Part shown: positions 32,961-45,539 of the stretch, piece after piece
Numbering within the stretch: the stretch's first letter is position 1
Layout of the letters: every line of letters starts with the position of its first letter
DNA from: Pelobates cultripes
Lineage: Eukaryota > Chordata > Amphibia > Anura > Pelobatidae
Assembly: GCA_933207985.1 (NCBI GenBank)
Contig: OW240921.1
Coordinates: 2,334,114 to 2,398,113, forward strand
Length of the DNA: 64,000 nucleotides
Reading direction: 5' to 3'
Notes under the pieces: generated by a model
Told to the model about the DNA's origin: nothing
What the model saw: the letters and a program-made list of their open reading frames with translations, nothing else
Databases searched by the model: none
Program-made: the position numbers and the translations under genes

Positions 32961-33440
32961 TATAGTGTGTATACTAGCCAGGAAAAAACCTGTGACCCAA
33001 GGAGTAAAAAAGTTAAAATATCAATACAAACGTATATCCTTAGAGATGGAAAACACAGGTAACCGCAGGTCGCCCAAAAGCAGAAAATGCAAAGAAACAT
33101 AGTGCAAACCGTACAAAGGACATGTAGAAATAAAAGGTGGGAGTTCCACTCACACGGCCCAGAGCCAGCCCAGGCTCTTTGTAATATGCTCTAAGGTGCC
33201 ACAAATGGCTAAATGTTCCAAAATAACTTATTGTTTAAAACAATTTATTGTATAGAATTAAAATAAACAAGTAACAATACTAACAAAATGGGTACTAAAA
33301 GTAAAGTGGTAGTGAAACTTCCAAAGGAGAGTCCACAATTGGTATCACTCACCACCTGTTAGTTACCCAAAACAAAATAGTTAAAGTCCCTGTGCAGTCA
33401 GCAGACGCGTTTTGGCGAAGTCGCCTTCTTCCAGTGCTGG
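32961..33440 (-). mobile_element. Penelope-like pseudo-LTR fragment (reverse)
   Basis: Shares ACATAGTGCAAAC and a following A-rich, CCACTCACA-containing block with 45960-46050. It ends in the hammerhead-like motif at 33399-33439. Non-coding. Confidence 0.5.
33399..33439 (-). ncRNA. Hammerhead-like motif, minus strand
   Basis: On the minus strand, stem I is CAGCA with TGCTG, stem II is GGCGA with TCGCC, followed by AAAACGCGTC with UC at the cleavage position. The core reads CTGGAAGA instead of CUGANGA, and GAAA is AAAA, so it is a decayed copy. Confidence 0.4.
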
Positions 33441-33479
33441 CATTTTCAAGTATTTCCGTTCTTTAGATACTTGTGTACA

Positions 33480-33850
33480 TCATCAGTGAAAAAAGGCATA
33501 ATATAAATATAAAAAGGGATAATATAAACATAAAAAGGGATAATATAAACATAAAAAGGCATAATATAAACATAAAAAGGGATAATATAAATATAAAAAG
33601 GCATAATATAAACATAAAAAGGCATAATATAAATATAAAAAGGGATAATATAAATATAAAAAGGCATAATATAAACATAAAAAGGCATAATATAAACATA
33701 AAAAGGCATAATATAAATATAAAAAGGGATAATATAAACATAAAAAGGCATAATATAAATATAAAAAGGGATAATATAAACATAAAAAGGGATAATATAA
33801 ATATAAAAAGGGATAATATAAATATAAAAAGGATAATCTAAATATAAGAA
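33480..33850 (+). repeat. 21-bp minisatellite
   Basis: About 17-18 units of ATAATATAAACATAAAAAGG plus one base. Each unit has either AAC or AAT and either GGC or GGG at two positions. 21 is divisible by three, so frames stay open on both strands (artefacts). Confidence 0.95.
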
Positions 33851-35433
<1,583 letters not shown>

Positions 35434-35862
35434 TTACAATGAGATTTTACATTGGGCTATCTTTCTGTGAGTTATTACGATGAGATTTTACATTGGGCTA
35501 TCTTTCTGTGAGTTATAACAATGAGATTTTACATTGGGCTATCTTTCTGTGAGTTATAACAATGAGATTTTACATTGGTCTATCTTTCTGTGACTTATTA
35601 CGATGAGATTTTACATTGGGCTTTCTTTCTGTGAGTTATAACAATGAGATTTTACATTGGGCTATCTTTCTGTGAGTTATAACAATGAGATTTTACATTG
35701 GTCTATCTTTCTGTGACTTATTACGATGAGATTTTACATTGGGCAATCTTTCTGTGAGTTATTACGATGAGATTTTACATTGGGCAATCTTTCTGTGAGT
35801 TATTACAATGAGATTTTACATTGGTCTATCTTTCTGTGAGTTATTACAATTAGATTTTACAT
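35434..35862 (+). repeat. 41-bp minisatellite
   Basis: About ten copies of a unit containing GAGATTTTACATTGGGCTAT and CTTTCTGTGAGTTATTACGA. Variants differ at a few sites (GGGCTA, GGTCTA, GGGCAA). Confidence 0.95.
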
Positions 35863-36307
35863 TTTACAACCCAAGACACTCTGAATGTAAAGGTGGTGGT
35901 TTAGGGTTCCACCTTTAATCTCACTGCATCTTCAAACCTCTACCCACCCCCCTTCCCACTCTTTCTCATCATTTGAAATTAATTCAATTCGCCTTTTCAA
36001 ACCCTTTTCTGCTAACATTGCCGTTATTTATCAACCCCCTGTTCCTCTCTCCTCTTCCTTGACCACTATGCTACTTGGCTACCCTACCTCCCTTGGGCTA
36101 TCACAGTGGACTAATTCCCCCATCCATGTAGCTGGCAATACCCTCAACCTAATTTTCTCTTATGCATATACAGTATCTAATATCTGCAACATTCCATTTC
36201 CTCTCACTGATCACCACCTCTTATAGTTTGCTATCAAGTACCCCTCACCCAACCATCTCAGCCTAACACCACTCAACTAAGGAGGAACCCTAATTCTATT
36301 GACCTCC

Positions 36308-36894
36308 AGCAGTAGTGATGTCCCGAACGGTTCGCCAGTGAATAGTTCCCGGCGAACATAGCATGTTCGCGTTCGCCACGGACGGCAAACATATGCGATG
36401 TTCGGTCCGCCCTCTATTAATTTACTAATACTAAGTAAAAATTACTTAGTATTAGTAAATTGTGCCCCTACTCGCAATACCGCGAGTAGGGGCATGTCTA
36501 TTAAACAGTGAGCAGTGAGCAGACAGTAGGTCCACCCCTTATTGTTAATTTTAGGGCCCCCATCCACCGCTCAGGGATGGGGGCCGGGGGGGACAATAGG
36601 TCCCCCCCTTATTGTTATTTTTAGGGCCCCCACCCACCGCTCAGGGGTGGGGGCCGGGGGGGACAATAGCTCCCCCCTTATTGTTAATTTTAGGGCCCCC
36701 ACCCACCGCTCAGGGGTGGGGGCCAGGGGTGGGGACAGTAGGTCCCCCCATATTGTTAATTTTAGGGCCCCCACCCACCGCTCAGGGGTGGGGGCCAGGG
36801 GTGGGGACAGTAGGTCCCCCCATATTGTTATTTTTAGGGCCCCCACCCACCGCACAGGGGTGGGGGCTGGAGAGGGGGAGGACAGTAGGTCCTC
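36308..36894. mobile_element. hAT end plus 70-bp tandem repeat, inserted in the L2 remnant
   Basis: The left end TAGTGATGTCCCGAACGG matches, in reverse, the right end of the hAT relic at 50123-53824. Next comes a palindrome around TACTAATACTAAGTAAAAAT. From 36541 five units of about 70 bases contain ATTGTTAATTTTAGGGCCC and a CCACCGCTCAGGG palindromic word. The right terminal repeat is missing. Confidence 0.65.
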
Positions 36895-37924
36895 TTATCC
36901 CTCCCAACACTCATTTAGTGTCTCCTTTTCTAATGATACCTCCTCCCCTCGTCCTGTCTTGGTTGGAGTCCACCAAGGCTCTGTCCTTGGTCCCCTTCTA
37001 TTTTCTCTTGGCAAACTTATTACCTAATTTGGATTCCACTACCACCTGTATGCTGATGACACCAAGATATATCTCTCTTCCCCAGACCTGTCCACTGCTG
37101 TACTGCAACATGTCACTGCTTGCCTTTCTTCCCTCTCTGACTGGATGTCCTCCCGCTTTCTGAAAATCAATCTCTCCAAAACTGAGCTCCTTGTTTTTCC
37201 TCCTCCTAATACTGATCCTCCTCTTTCGGTCTCCCTTCAAGATAGTGGTATAGTAAAAGGGATCCCAAAAAGATCCTCAAAGACACCTATGAAGGCTTGA
37301 AGTGCATAGCTCTTCACAGGATGTTTACTAATGATCTCCACAAGGGGGAACTAATTGGATCTGTGCTAATAAGTACCCCAAAACAGTAAATAACACAGCA
37401 AGCACACTGTCTTGGCCTCATACTTGATTCTGGCCTCACCTTTGAACCTCACAACCAGTATGTTGCCAAATCCACTAGATTTCATCTTAAAAACATATCC
37501 CGCATCTACCCCTTTCTTACGCAAGATGCTACCAAGGAGCTTGTCCATGCTCTATTAATTTCCCGCATGGATAATTGTAACCCTCTCCTAATTGGTCTTC
37601 CCAAGTGCCGTATTTCCCCCCTACAGTCTGTAATGAATGCTGCCGCCAGACTGATATTCCAACTCATGCTTGCAGGACTTCTCACGGACGGCTTCCTTCC
37701 AATGGAATAGCGTGCCTACCACCATCAGACTCTCCCTTAGTCTTTGATCAATTAATAAGTGCCTTAAAACCCATCTCTTTAGGATAGCTTATGGCTTCCT
37801 TCCCAGAGTAACCTCTACCTCACAAACGTGTCCCTTGTTCTCTCCTGAAGGGCAGCTCTGCTTCACTCCCACCTTATTTGATTTTGATTTCCTGTCCTAA
37901 TGTGTTTTATACCCTACTCTATAG

Positions 37925-39224
37925 CAGTGGCGGATCCAGAGCCTGATCTCGGGAGGGGCACTTGTAGATTATTTAAATAAATAATCCAGACACAATAACC
38001 ACTACAGCTCAGTGTAGTGGTTATGGTATCAATAGTGCCGGGACCCCCTCCCAGAGTAAGTAGTCAAACCGTTTAAGAACAGTTTGACACCTTACCTGAG
38101 GTCTGCAGGGAAATGGGGCAGTAGTAGGGCATAGGAGCAGTGGTGTGTGTGAGTGGTGCAATGTGTAAGGGGTGCAGTGTGAGTAGTGTGTGTGTGAAGG
38201 TTGTAGTGTGTGTGAAGGCGGCAGTGTATGTGTGTAACAGTTGCAGTGTGTGTGTGTGAGTATTGTAGTGTATGTGTGTGTGTGGGGCAGCAGTGTGTGT
38301 GTATGGGGAGCAGTGTGTGTGTATGGGGGGGCAGTGTATGTGTGTATCAGGTAGTGTATGTGTGTAGAGTGTGTGTATGGGGGGGCAGTGTGTGTGTATG
38401 GGGGGCGGTGTGTGTATGGGGGGGCAATGTGTGTGTGTATGGGGGCAGTGTGTGTGTATGGGGGGCAGTGTGTGTGTATGGGTTGCAGTGTGTGTATGGG
38501 GGCAGTGTGTGTATGGGGGCAGTGTGTGTGTATGGGGGCAGTGTGTGTGTATGGGGGGCAGTGTGTGTGTATGTGGGGGCAGTGTGTGTGTGTGTATGGG
38601 GGCAATGTGTGTGTATGGGGCAGTGTGTTGTAGGGGGCAGTGTGTGTGTGTATGAGGGGGCAGTGTGTGCATGGGGGGGCAGTGTGCATGGGGGCAGTGT
38701 GTGTGTGTGGGGCAGTGTGTGTGTATAGTGGGGGGCAGTATGGGTGTATGGGGGGCAGTGTGTGTATGGGGGGGCAGTGTGTGTAGAGTGTGTGTGTGAT
38801 AAGGGTAGGGGGGGGCTTTTTAATATTTTTTTTAATTTAATTCAATATAAATAATCATTATGTCCCCCTCCCTTCTTAGCTTTACTGGGGGGGGGACATT
38901 TCCCTGGTGGTCCGTCGTCCGTGGGCGATTCATTGGTGGTCCCAGTGGGGAGAGTGAACTCTAGCCCGCGCTCCAGGGCTAGAGTTCACTCTCGCGAGAT
39001 TTGGTGCGTTGCCATGGTAACCGTGGCAACGCTCCAAATCTCATGAGAGGAGGACCCGGAGGAGCTGCAGCCTTAGCTTCCGGATCCTCTCTCTCACTCC
39101 CTCCCTCCCCCGCCGGCCGCCAGCACAGTGCCTGCGGACCGGGGAGGGAGATCTCTGAGGGAGACCGGCGGATTTCTCGGGGGGGGGCAATTGCCCCGTT
39201 GCCCCCCCCCCCGATCCGCCACTG
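37925..39224. mobile_element. Non-autonomous hAT element 1 (CAGTGGCGGATCC ends)
   Basis: Ends CAGTGGCGGATCC and, reversed, CAGTGGCGGATCGG. Flanks CTCTATAG and CCCTATAG are an 8-base target duplication with one mismatch. 1300 bases. The interior (38130-38800) is a TG-rich minisatellite, GTGTGTGTATGGGGGGCAG-like, whose long Gly/Val/Cys frames are artefacts. It is inserted in the L2 3' region. Confidence 0.85.
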
Positions 39225-39400
39225 CCCTATAGACTGTAAGCTCATTTGAGCAGGGTCCTCTTCAACCTATCATTCCTGTAAGTTTTCTCGTAATTGTCCT
39301 ATTTATAGTTAAATCCACCCTCTAATAATATTGTAAAGCTCTACGGATTCTGTTGGTGCTAAATAAATGGTAATAATAATAATATATATATATTGACAGT

Positions 39401-39621
39401 ATGTGATATATGCATATATTATGTCTGTAATATATGTAAGTAGAATGTCTGATATATGTATATAGAATGTATGTGACATATGTATATAGAATGTATGTGA
39501 TAAATGTATATAGAATGTATGTGATATATGTATATAGAATGTATGTGATATATGTATATAGAATGTATGTGATATGTGAATATAGAATGTGTGTGTATAT
39601 AGAATGTATGTGATAGTTGTA

Positions 39622-39625
<4 letters not shown>
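39401..39625 (+). repeat. 24-bp TATATAGAATGTATGTGATA minisatellite, block 1
   Basis: Units of about 22-25 bases, TGTATATAGAATGTATGTGA and variants. The same unit forms the arrays at 42186-42815 and 57513-57715. Confidence 0.9.
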
Positions 39626-39629
<4 letters not shown>

Positions 39630-39652
<23 letters not shown>

Positions 39653-39745
39653 TATATAGCGCCAGCAAATTCCGTAGCGCAGTACAATGGGTGGACTAAC
39701 AGACACGTAATTGTAGCCAGACAAATGGACGCACAGGAACAGAAA
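39630..39745 (-). repeat. LINE 3'-tail-like fragment (reverse)
   Basis: TTATTATT followed by ATTTATATAGCGCCAGCAAA and TTCCGTAGCGCAGTACAATG, the reverse of the tail type seen at 9315-9385. Confidence 0.65.
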
Positions 39746-39759
39746 GGTTAAGGTCCTGC

Positions 39760-40309
39760 TGTCACGACAAGTGACCCAAACACGCAGAGTATAACCCAAC
39801 GTATTGCCGGACCTTAGAATGGCCGGGTTTAATGTAGATAAAATAGTCGAGGATAGCCAAGGATAAGGGTTATCAGGGATAAGGGATATCGGGATAACGA
39901 TAAGGAATAGCCGAGTCATGGAAACAGATAACAGGATGAACGAGAAAACGAGCCGAGTCAGGATACCAGAACGAAGAATAGTCAAAATTCACAAGCCGAG
40001 AGAATAAAGCTAGCACTAGAGGGAACAAACAATGAACCACAATAGGGCACTGAACAAGGGCAGAAGGTGCCCCTTTATAGTGGAGAATCTATTGCTTTAA
40101 ATCCATACCCCAAAATGTCAGGGAGCATGGAATATTTTGAATTTTCGCGGCATAGCCGCTATAACGTCAGCACGCATGCTAGCGCCGTGTCATGAGAGGG
40201 GCGGTGCCTGGAGCGGCCAGCGTCTGACATGCCGTGCCGTCGACTGGAGGAGTCGGCACCCAGAGCTACACCTCGTGGGTCCATGGGATAAAGGTAAGGT
40301 ATCGTGACA
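39760..40309. mobile_element. Short LTR-like element with TGTCACGAC ends
   Basis: Starts TGTCACGACAAGTG and ends ATCGTGACA. CCTGC flanks both sides (39755-39759 and 40310-40314) as a 5-base target duplication. 550 bases, non-coding. GGACCTTAGAATGGCCGG is shared with the insert at about 51174-51508. Confidence 0.8.
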
Positions 40310-40831
40310 CCTGCTCAATGAGCATACATGCAGAGTGCACAGTGAATGTTGGTAAAGGAGGATAAACTGCAGGGTATTTGGAAGAGGTTTGCATGGTTTC
40401 TGGTTATTTTAGTGCGAGAAGATGAGGTGAGGGGCCCTGGATTGGGAGAGACATCACCAGCTGCTAGAAGTAGGAGAAGAGATAGTGACAGAAGGTGTGA
40501 ATGGGTTTTATATGAGCGGGGTCTAGGATGAGATTGGGTGGGAGCAGGAGAGAGAGAATAGAGAAATGAGGGCAGGGCATGAGATGAGAGAAGGGGGAAT
40601 GTAGCAAAGATGGATTAATGTGGATGTGATTGTGTTGTTGAGGGAAGTGGGTGTAAGGAGATATTTTGATGTTAAGGGAGAGGAGAGCAAAGGAGAAGAG
40701 AAGAAGATAGAACATTGCTCAGATGAGTAAGTACTGTGAGAAAAGCAGAATAAGCAGAAGCAAGGAGAATGAGGACTGAGTGGGAGGGCAGGAGTGTTCT
40801 GATTGCAGGTAGTGTTTGCAGCTGTCATTTC
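40310..40831. other. Intronic DNA between LTR-like element and hAT element 2
   Basis: Purine-rich sequence (GAGAGGAGAGCAAAGGAGAA and similar). Probably repeat-derived; no family recognised. It continues after the hAT at 41718-42185, also unassigned. Confidence 0.4.
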
Positions 40832-41247
40832 CAGTGGCGTACATACTGCGGTTGCAGCTGCGACCAGGCTCGTCACTCCAGGGGGCCCGGCTGCCCTGCG
40901 GACCCCTGCAACCGCGGGTCCCGCCACCATCTTTTGTGACCCCGGCCCATGGAAAACCGCCGGGGCCGCCATCCAAGGGGTCCATTGCGTGGCCCATGCT
41001 GTTAGGACCACCCAATGTAGATGGATTTTCAAGGGGCCTGGTCAGCACTGGGCGCTTTAACTGTGCGATTGGGCCCCCTTTGATGACATCACTGCTTTGA
41101 GGAAGTGACTCCCCAGTCCCTCCTTCCAGCTATCAGAGCCCACGCGGAACTCTGACTCCCATCAGGTTGAGCCCCCACTAGACCCCAAGGAAAGTCACAA
41201 AAGGTAGGAAACAGGAATCATTTTGTATATGTATGTGTCTGTCTGTA

Positions 41248-41280
<33 letters not shown>

Positions 41281-41392
41281 ATGTGTGTCTGTGTCTCTGT
41301 ATGTATGTGTATGTATGTGTGTCTCTGTATGTATATGTTTATATTTGTGTCTCTGCATGTATGTCTGTATGTGTGTGTGTCTGTATGTATGT

Positions 41393-41436
<44 letters not shown>

Positions 41437-41709
41437 CTGTCTGTGTATGTGTATCTGTGTGTTTGTGTCTGTATATGTGTCTGTGTGTATATGTCTCTGT
41501 ATATGTGTATATGTATGTGTCTGTGTGTCTGTATGTGTCTGTCGGTGGGGTGTCTGTGTGTGTCTCTATGTATGTCTGTGTCTGTATGTATGTGCCGGGG
41601 GGGGGGGCACTGATCGGGGGAGAGAGGGGAAGGAAGGGGATGGGGAAGGCAAGGGGGGAGCACAGAGCAGTTTCGCACCGGGGCCCCATGGATTGTGTGT
41701 ACGCCACTG
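40832..41709. mobile_element. Non-autonomous hAT element 2 (CAGTGGCGTAC ends)
   Basis: Ends CAGTGGCGTACA and, reversed, CAGTGGCGTACAC. GTCATTTC on both sides (40824-40831, 41710-41717) is a perfect 8-base target duplication. 878 bases. A GC-rich left part is followed by a (TG)n/TATGTGTCTG array at 41225-41595. Confidence 0.9.
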
Positions 41710-42185
41710 GTCATTTCTAATTATCTAAAATTGTGTGTGAGATTCTATCTATAAATGGAATAAAGAACCTGGGGAGGGATGGGCAATGGAGAACTGTTCT
41801 GAAGCCCATGGAGTGGAAATGGGCCCTGACAGAGCTAGGAGGCAGGCATTTAGAAGAGAGGGTTTGTAAGTGGAGGATTTAAAAAAAGGGGCCTGGCCTA
41901 TGGAGTCTTACTATAAATAACGGACATTTGTAAGGAACATACAAGGAATTACTAAGTTAGACTATACCTACGTATACCAATGCTGAGATACTGGGAATTA
42001 CCTTTATTATAATGCTTGGAGTACAAATACGATGCTGAGTGGGGCTGGAAACAACTGGCTTTAGCATGCAGGGCAAAAAAAGTAAAATATACATGTATAA
42101 ATAAACAAGTCACATACACACCCACAACTGTAAATACATATTCCTATAAATAAAAACAAGCACGCCCAGGTATGTTAAAATGACA

Positions 42186-42815
42186 AACATATATAGAATG
42201 TATGTGATATGTATATCGAATGTATGTGATATTTGTATATCGAATGTATGTGATATTTGTATATCGAATGTATGTGATATTTGTATATCGAATGTATGTG
42301 ATATTTGTATATAGAATGTATGTGATATTTGTATATAGACTGTCTGAGATATGTATATAGAATGTATGTGATATTTGTATATAGACTGTCTGAGATATGT
42401 ATATAGAATGTATGTGATATTTGTATATAGAATGTATGTGATATTTGTATATAGAATGTCTGAGATATGTATATAGAATGTATGTGATATTTGTATATAG
42501 AATGTATGTGATATTTGTATATAGAATGTATGTGATATGTACATAGACTGTCTGAGATATGTATATAGAATGTATGTGATATTTGTATATAGAATGTATG
42601 TGATATTTGTATAAAGACTGTCTGAGATATGTATATAGAATGTATGTGATATGTACATAGAATATCTGAGATATGTATATAGAATGTATGTGATATTTGT
42701 ATATAGAATGTATGTGATATTTGTATATAGACTGTCTGAAATATGTATATAGAATGTATGTGATATTTGTATATAGAATGTATGTGATATTTGTATATAG
42801 AATGTATGTGATATG
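42186..42815 (+). repeat. 24-bp TATATAGAATGTATGTGATATT minisatellite, block 2
   Basis: About 26 copies of AATGTATGTGATATTTGTAT plus four bases, with TGTCTGAGATATGTATATAG variants. Tyr/Ile/His frames on the minus strand are artefacts. It is the left edge of the segment duplicated at 57.5 kb. Confidence 0.95.
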
Positions 42816-43233
42816 TATCTGCATGTGCTACACGGGATACCAAATTAGGGAGATATCTTCTAAATAGCTGAAAGGTCTAACTCAAACAAGACCTTTCCCT
42901 CATTTCGATCTTCATTTCTTTACGGATCCGTTCATAATTGTTTTGTGTTTGTGTTTACGGCAATTCAGAAATTTGTCCACTTCGAATTGCCTAATCTTCC
43001 AAAATTTGGCCAACATTCGATTTGTCACAAAGTGGATTCCAAAAGTCTACATGCCAGGGGTAATGAGGGTAAGAAATTAGCACATCATGATATGCAGTAT
43101 TATATTCATTATTAAGTAAGTGGAATTTTTCATCCACACAATTCATTTTAAACAATTCATTATAAAATCAGATACATTATATGCTCCATTCTGGGATCAG
43201 GAGACTTCATAACAGAGATTCTATCTTCCACAG
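42816..43233. other. Intron before NIDO exon 6
   Basis: Non-repetitive within the window except for its copy at 57713-58130, which looks identical by eye. It ends with acceptor CTTCCACAG. Confidence 0.5.
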
Positions 43234-43387
43234 GCTGGTCTTAACAGCGGCATGGAAACCGGATTTTATCAAATCCCGGGGTCATTGTCCCCAGCCATCC
43301 TAAATGTGACATCGACAAGTAACGTAAAATATCCCGGACGATGGGTCTTCAGAGTGGACAAACTCGTTCCTGAACCTGGGAATACTG
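43234..43387 (+). CDS. NIDO domain exon 6 of the plus-strand mucin-NIDO gene
   Basis: 154 bases, phase 0 to 1, from acceptor CTTCCACAG to donor GTTGGTGA. The frame reads AGLNSGMETGFYQIPGSLSP, then VKYPGRWVFRVDKLVPEPG. This closes the NIDO domain (AG-N-G, PGS, PGRW-F-VD) as in alpha-tectorin, and parallels the minus-gene exon at 6163-6322. The donor is weaker than the others. No following VWD, EGF or membrane-anchor exon was recognised in the rest of the window, so the 3' end of the gene is unknown. A second copy lies at 58131-58284. Confidence 0.9.
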
Positions 43388-43758
43388 GTTGGTGAAAATG
43401 TTTTAATGCTAGTGCAGTCACATACATTAAAAAGACTAGAGGAACAATTAAGTCATTTCTAAATTTGAACTGATGGGGCATGGGATATCAAAACGTGCTC
43501 ATTAACAATCAGTGTGAACTATCTATACAGAATTTAATTTACATTACTTACCGCTAATGTATTTGATATATATATATAAACATACACTAAAATTTCAAGT
43601 ACCGTGCTATCTCTGGTGGAAGGTGGAAACGTTTAGTCCTGTGTGTATATATACCAACAGAGTTGTAGTGAGGAAAAAAGTGTGGATGAAAACCCCTTCC
43701 ACCTGAAGTAAGTGGGTCCTCCCACAAATTCAGGCCTAATGGCCTTTCTACATATATA
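43388..43758. other. Sequence between NIDO exon 6 and the Tc1 element
   Basis: Non-coding, AT-rich. It is matched almost base for base at 58285-58655; two differences sit in the last 30 bases. Confidence 0.5.
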
Positions 43759-45377
43759 CAGTTGCAAGGAAAAGTATGTGAACCCTTTGGAATGATATGG
43801 ATTTCTGCACAAATTGGTCATAAAATGTGATCTGATCATCATCTAAGTCACAAGAATAGACAATCACAGTCTGCTTAAACTAATAGCTCACAAAGAATGA
43901 AATGTTGCCATGTTTTTATTGAACACACCATGTAAACATTCCCAGTGCAGGTAGAAAAAGTACGTGAACCCCTATACTAATGACATCTCCAAGAGCTAAT
44001 TGGAGTGAGATGTCAGCCAACTGGAGTCCAATCAATGAGATGAGATTGGAGGTGTTGGTTACAGCTGCCCTGCCCTATAAAAAACACACACCAGTTCTGG
44101 GTTTGCTTTTCACAAGAAGCATTGCCTGATGTGAATGATGCCTCGCACAAAAGAGCTCTCAGAAGACCTACGATTAAGAATTGTTGACTTGCATAAAGCT
44201 GGAAAGGGTTATAAAAGTATCTCCAAAAGCCTTGCTGTTCATCAGTCCACGGTAAGACAAATTGTCTATAAATGGAGAAAGTTCAGCACTGCTGCTACTC
44301 TCCCTAGGAGTGGCCGTCCTGTAAAGATGACTGCAAGAGCACAGCGTAGACTGCTCAATGAGGTGAAGAAGAATCCTAGAGTGTCAGCTAAAGACTTACA
44401 AAAGTCACTTGCAAATGCTAACATCCCTGTTAGCGAATCTACAATACGTAAAACACTAAACAAGAATGGATTTCATGGGAGGATACCACAGAGGAAGCCA
44501 CTGCTGTTCAAACAAAACATTGCTGCACGTTTACAGTTTGCACAAGAGCACCTGGATGTTCCACAGCAGTACTGTCAAAATATTCTGTGGACAGATGAAA
44601 CCAAAGTTGAGTTGTTTGGAAGAAACACAGCACTATGTGTGGTGAAAAAAAGGCACAGCACACCAACATCAAAACCTCATCCCAACTGTGAAGTATGGTG
44701 GTGGGGGCATCATGGTTTGGGGCTGCTTTGCTGTGTCAGGGCATGGATGGATTGCTTTCATGGAAGGAAAAATGAATTCACAAGTTTATCAAGACATTTT
44801 GCAGGAGAACTTAAGGCCATCTGTCTACCAGCTGAAGATCAACAGAAGATGAGTGTTGCAACAGGACAATGACCCAAAGCATAGAAGTAAATCAACAACA
44901 GAATGGCTTAAACAGAAGAAAATACGCCTTCTGAAGTGGCCCAGTCAGAGTCCTGACCTCAACCCGATTGAGATGCTGTGGCATGACCTCAAGAAAGCGA
45001 TTCACACCAGACATCCCAAGAATATTGCTGAACTGAAACAGTTCTGTAAAGAGGAATGGTCAAGAATTACTCCTGACCGTTGTGCACGTCTGATCTGCAA
45101 CTACAGGAAACGTTTGGTTGAAGTTATTGCTGCCAAAGGAGGTTCAACCAGTTATTAAATCCAAGGGTTCACATACTTTTTCCACCTGCACTGTGAATGT
45201 TTACATGGTGTGTTCAATAAAAACATGGCAACATTTCATTATTTGTGTGTTATTAGTTTAAGCAGACTGTGATTGTCTATTGTTGTGACTTAGATGATGA
45301 TCAGATCACATTTTATGACCAATTTGTGCAGAAATCCATATCATTCCAAAGGGTTCACATACTTTTTCTTGCAACTG
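43759..45377 (+). mobile_element. Tc1-type transposon, copy 1
   Basis: 1619 bases flanked by TA. Long inverted ends begin CAGTTGCAAGGAAAAGTATG and end, reversed, CAGTTGCAAGAAAAAGTATG, and continue inwards for about 100 bases or more. It contains one decayed transposase. It sits in an AT-rich (TATA)n setting downstream of NIDO exon 6. Confidence 0.95.
44135..45158 (+). pseudogene. Tc1 transposase, frameshifted (copy 1)
   Basis: A Tc1 transposase cuts and pastes its own element. The first frame gives paired helix-turn-helix DNA-binding regions ([18 protein letters not shown] onward, GRPVKM at about residue 60) and the first catalytic Asp in LWTDETKVELFG (about residue 154). A run of seven A near 44645 breaks the frame. 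The second catalytic Asp (QQDNDPKH) and the final Glu ([11 protein letters not shown]) follow in another frame from about 44853, ending AAKGGSTSY. A TGA lies just before QQDND. The two lesions leave it non-functional. The length otherwise suits the family's roughly 340 residues. Confidence 0.95.
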
Positions 45378-45501
45378 TATATATATAGATGTGTAATTTT
45401 ACTCTAAGTGTATTTTTATATTAATATATTTATACTTAGTATGACGTTATATATAAGCTATATATATGCATATTATATAGATATAATATATGTACGTATA
45501 T

Positions 45502-45539
<38 letters not shown>

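Larger units (their letters stand above)
35880..39400 (+). pseudogene. L2-type LINE remnant with two inserted repeats
   Basis: From 35930 to 36300 the DNA encodes an endonuclease remnant, for example GNTLNLIFSYAYTVSN followed by PLTDHHLL. From 36895 to 37920 an RT remnant follows: [46 protein letters not shown], then HCLGLILDSGLTFEPH and MDNCNPLLIGLP. The 3' end with TAAGCTCATTTGAGCAGGG and an AATAATAAT tail is at 39225-39400. Stops, frame changes and insertions (36308-36894; about 37243-37400; 37925-39224) disable it. It lies in the intron before NIDO exon 6. Confidence 0.85.

Noticed and set aside
41178..41728. Several overlapping Cys/Val or His/Thr frames
   Set aside because: Translations of a (TG)n/(CA)n array inside a hAT MITE.
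42110..42843. Minus-strand frames of over 180 codons with a Tyr-Ile-His repeat
   Set aside because: All three minus frames are open because the 24-bp minisatellite length is divisible by three; not a protein gene.
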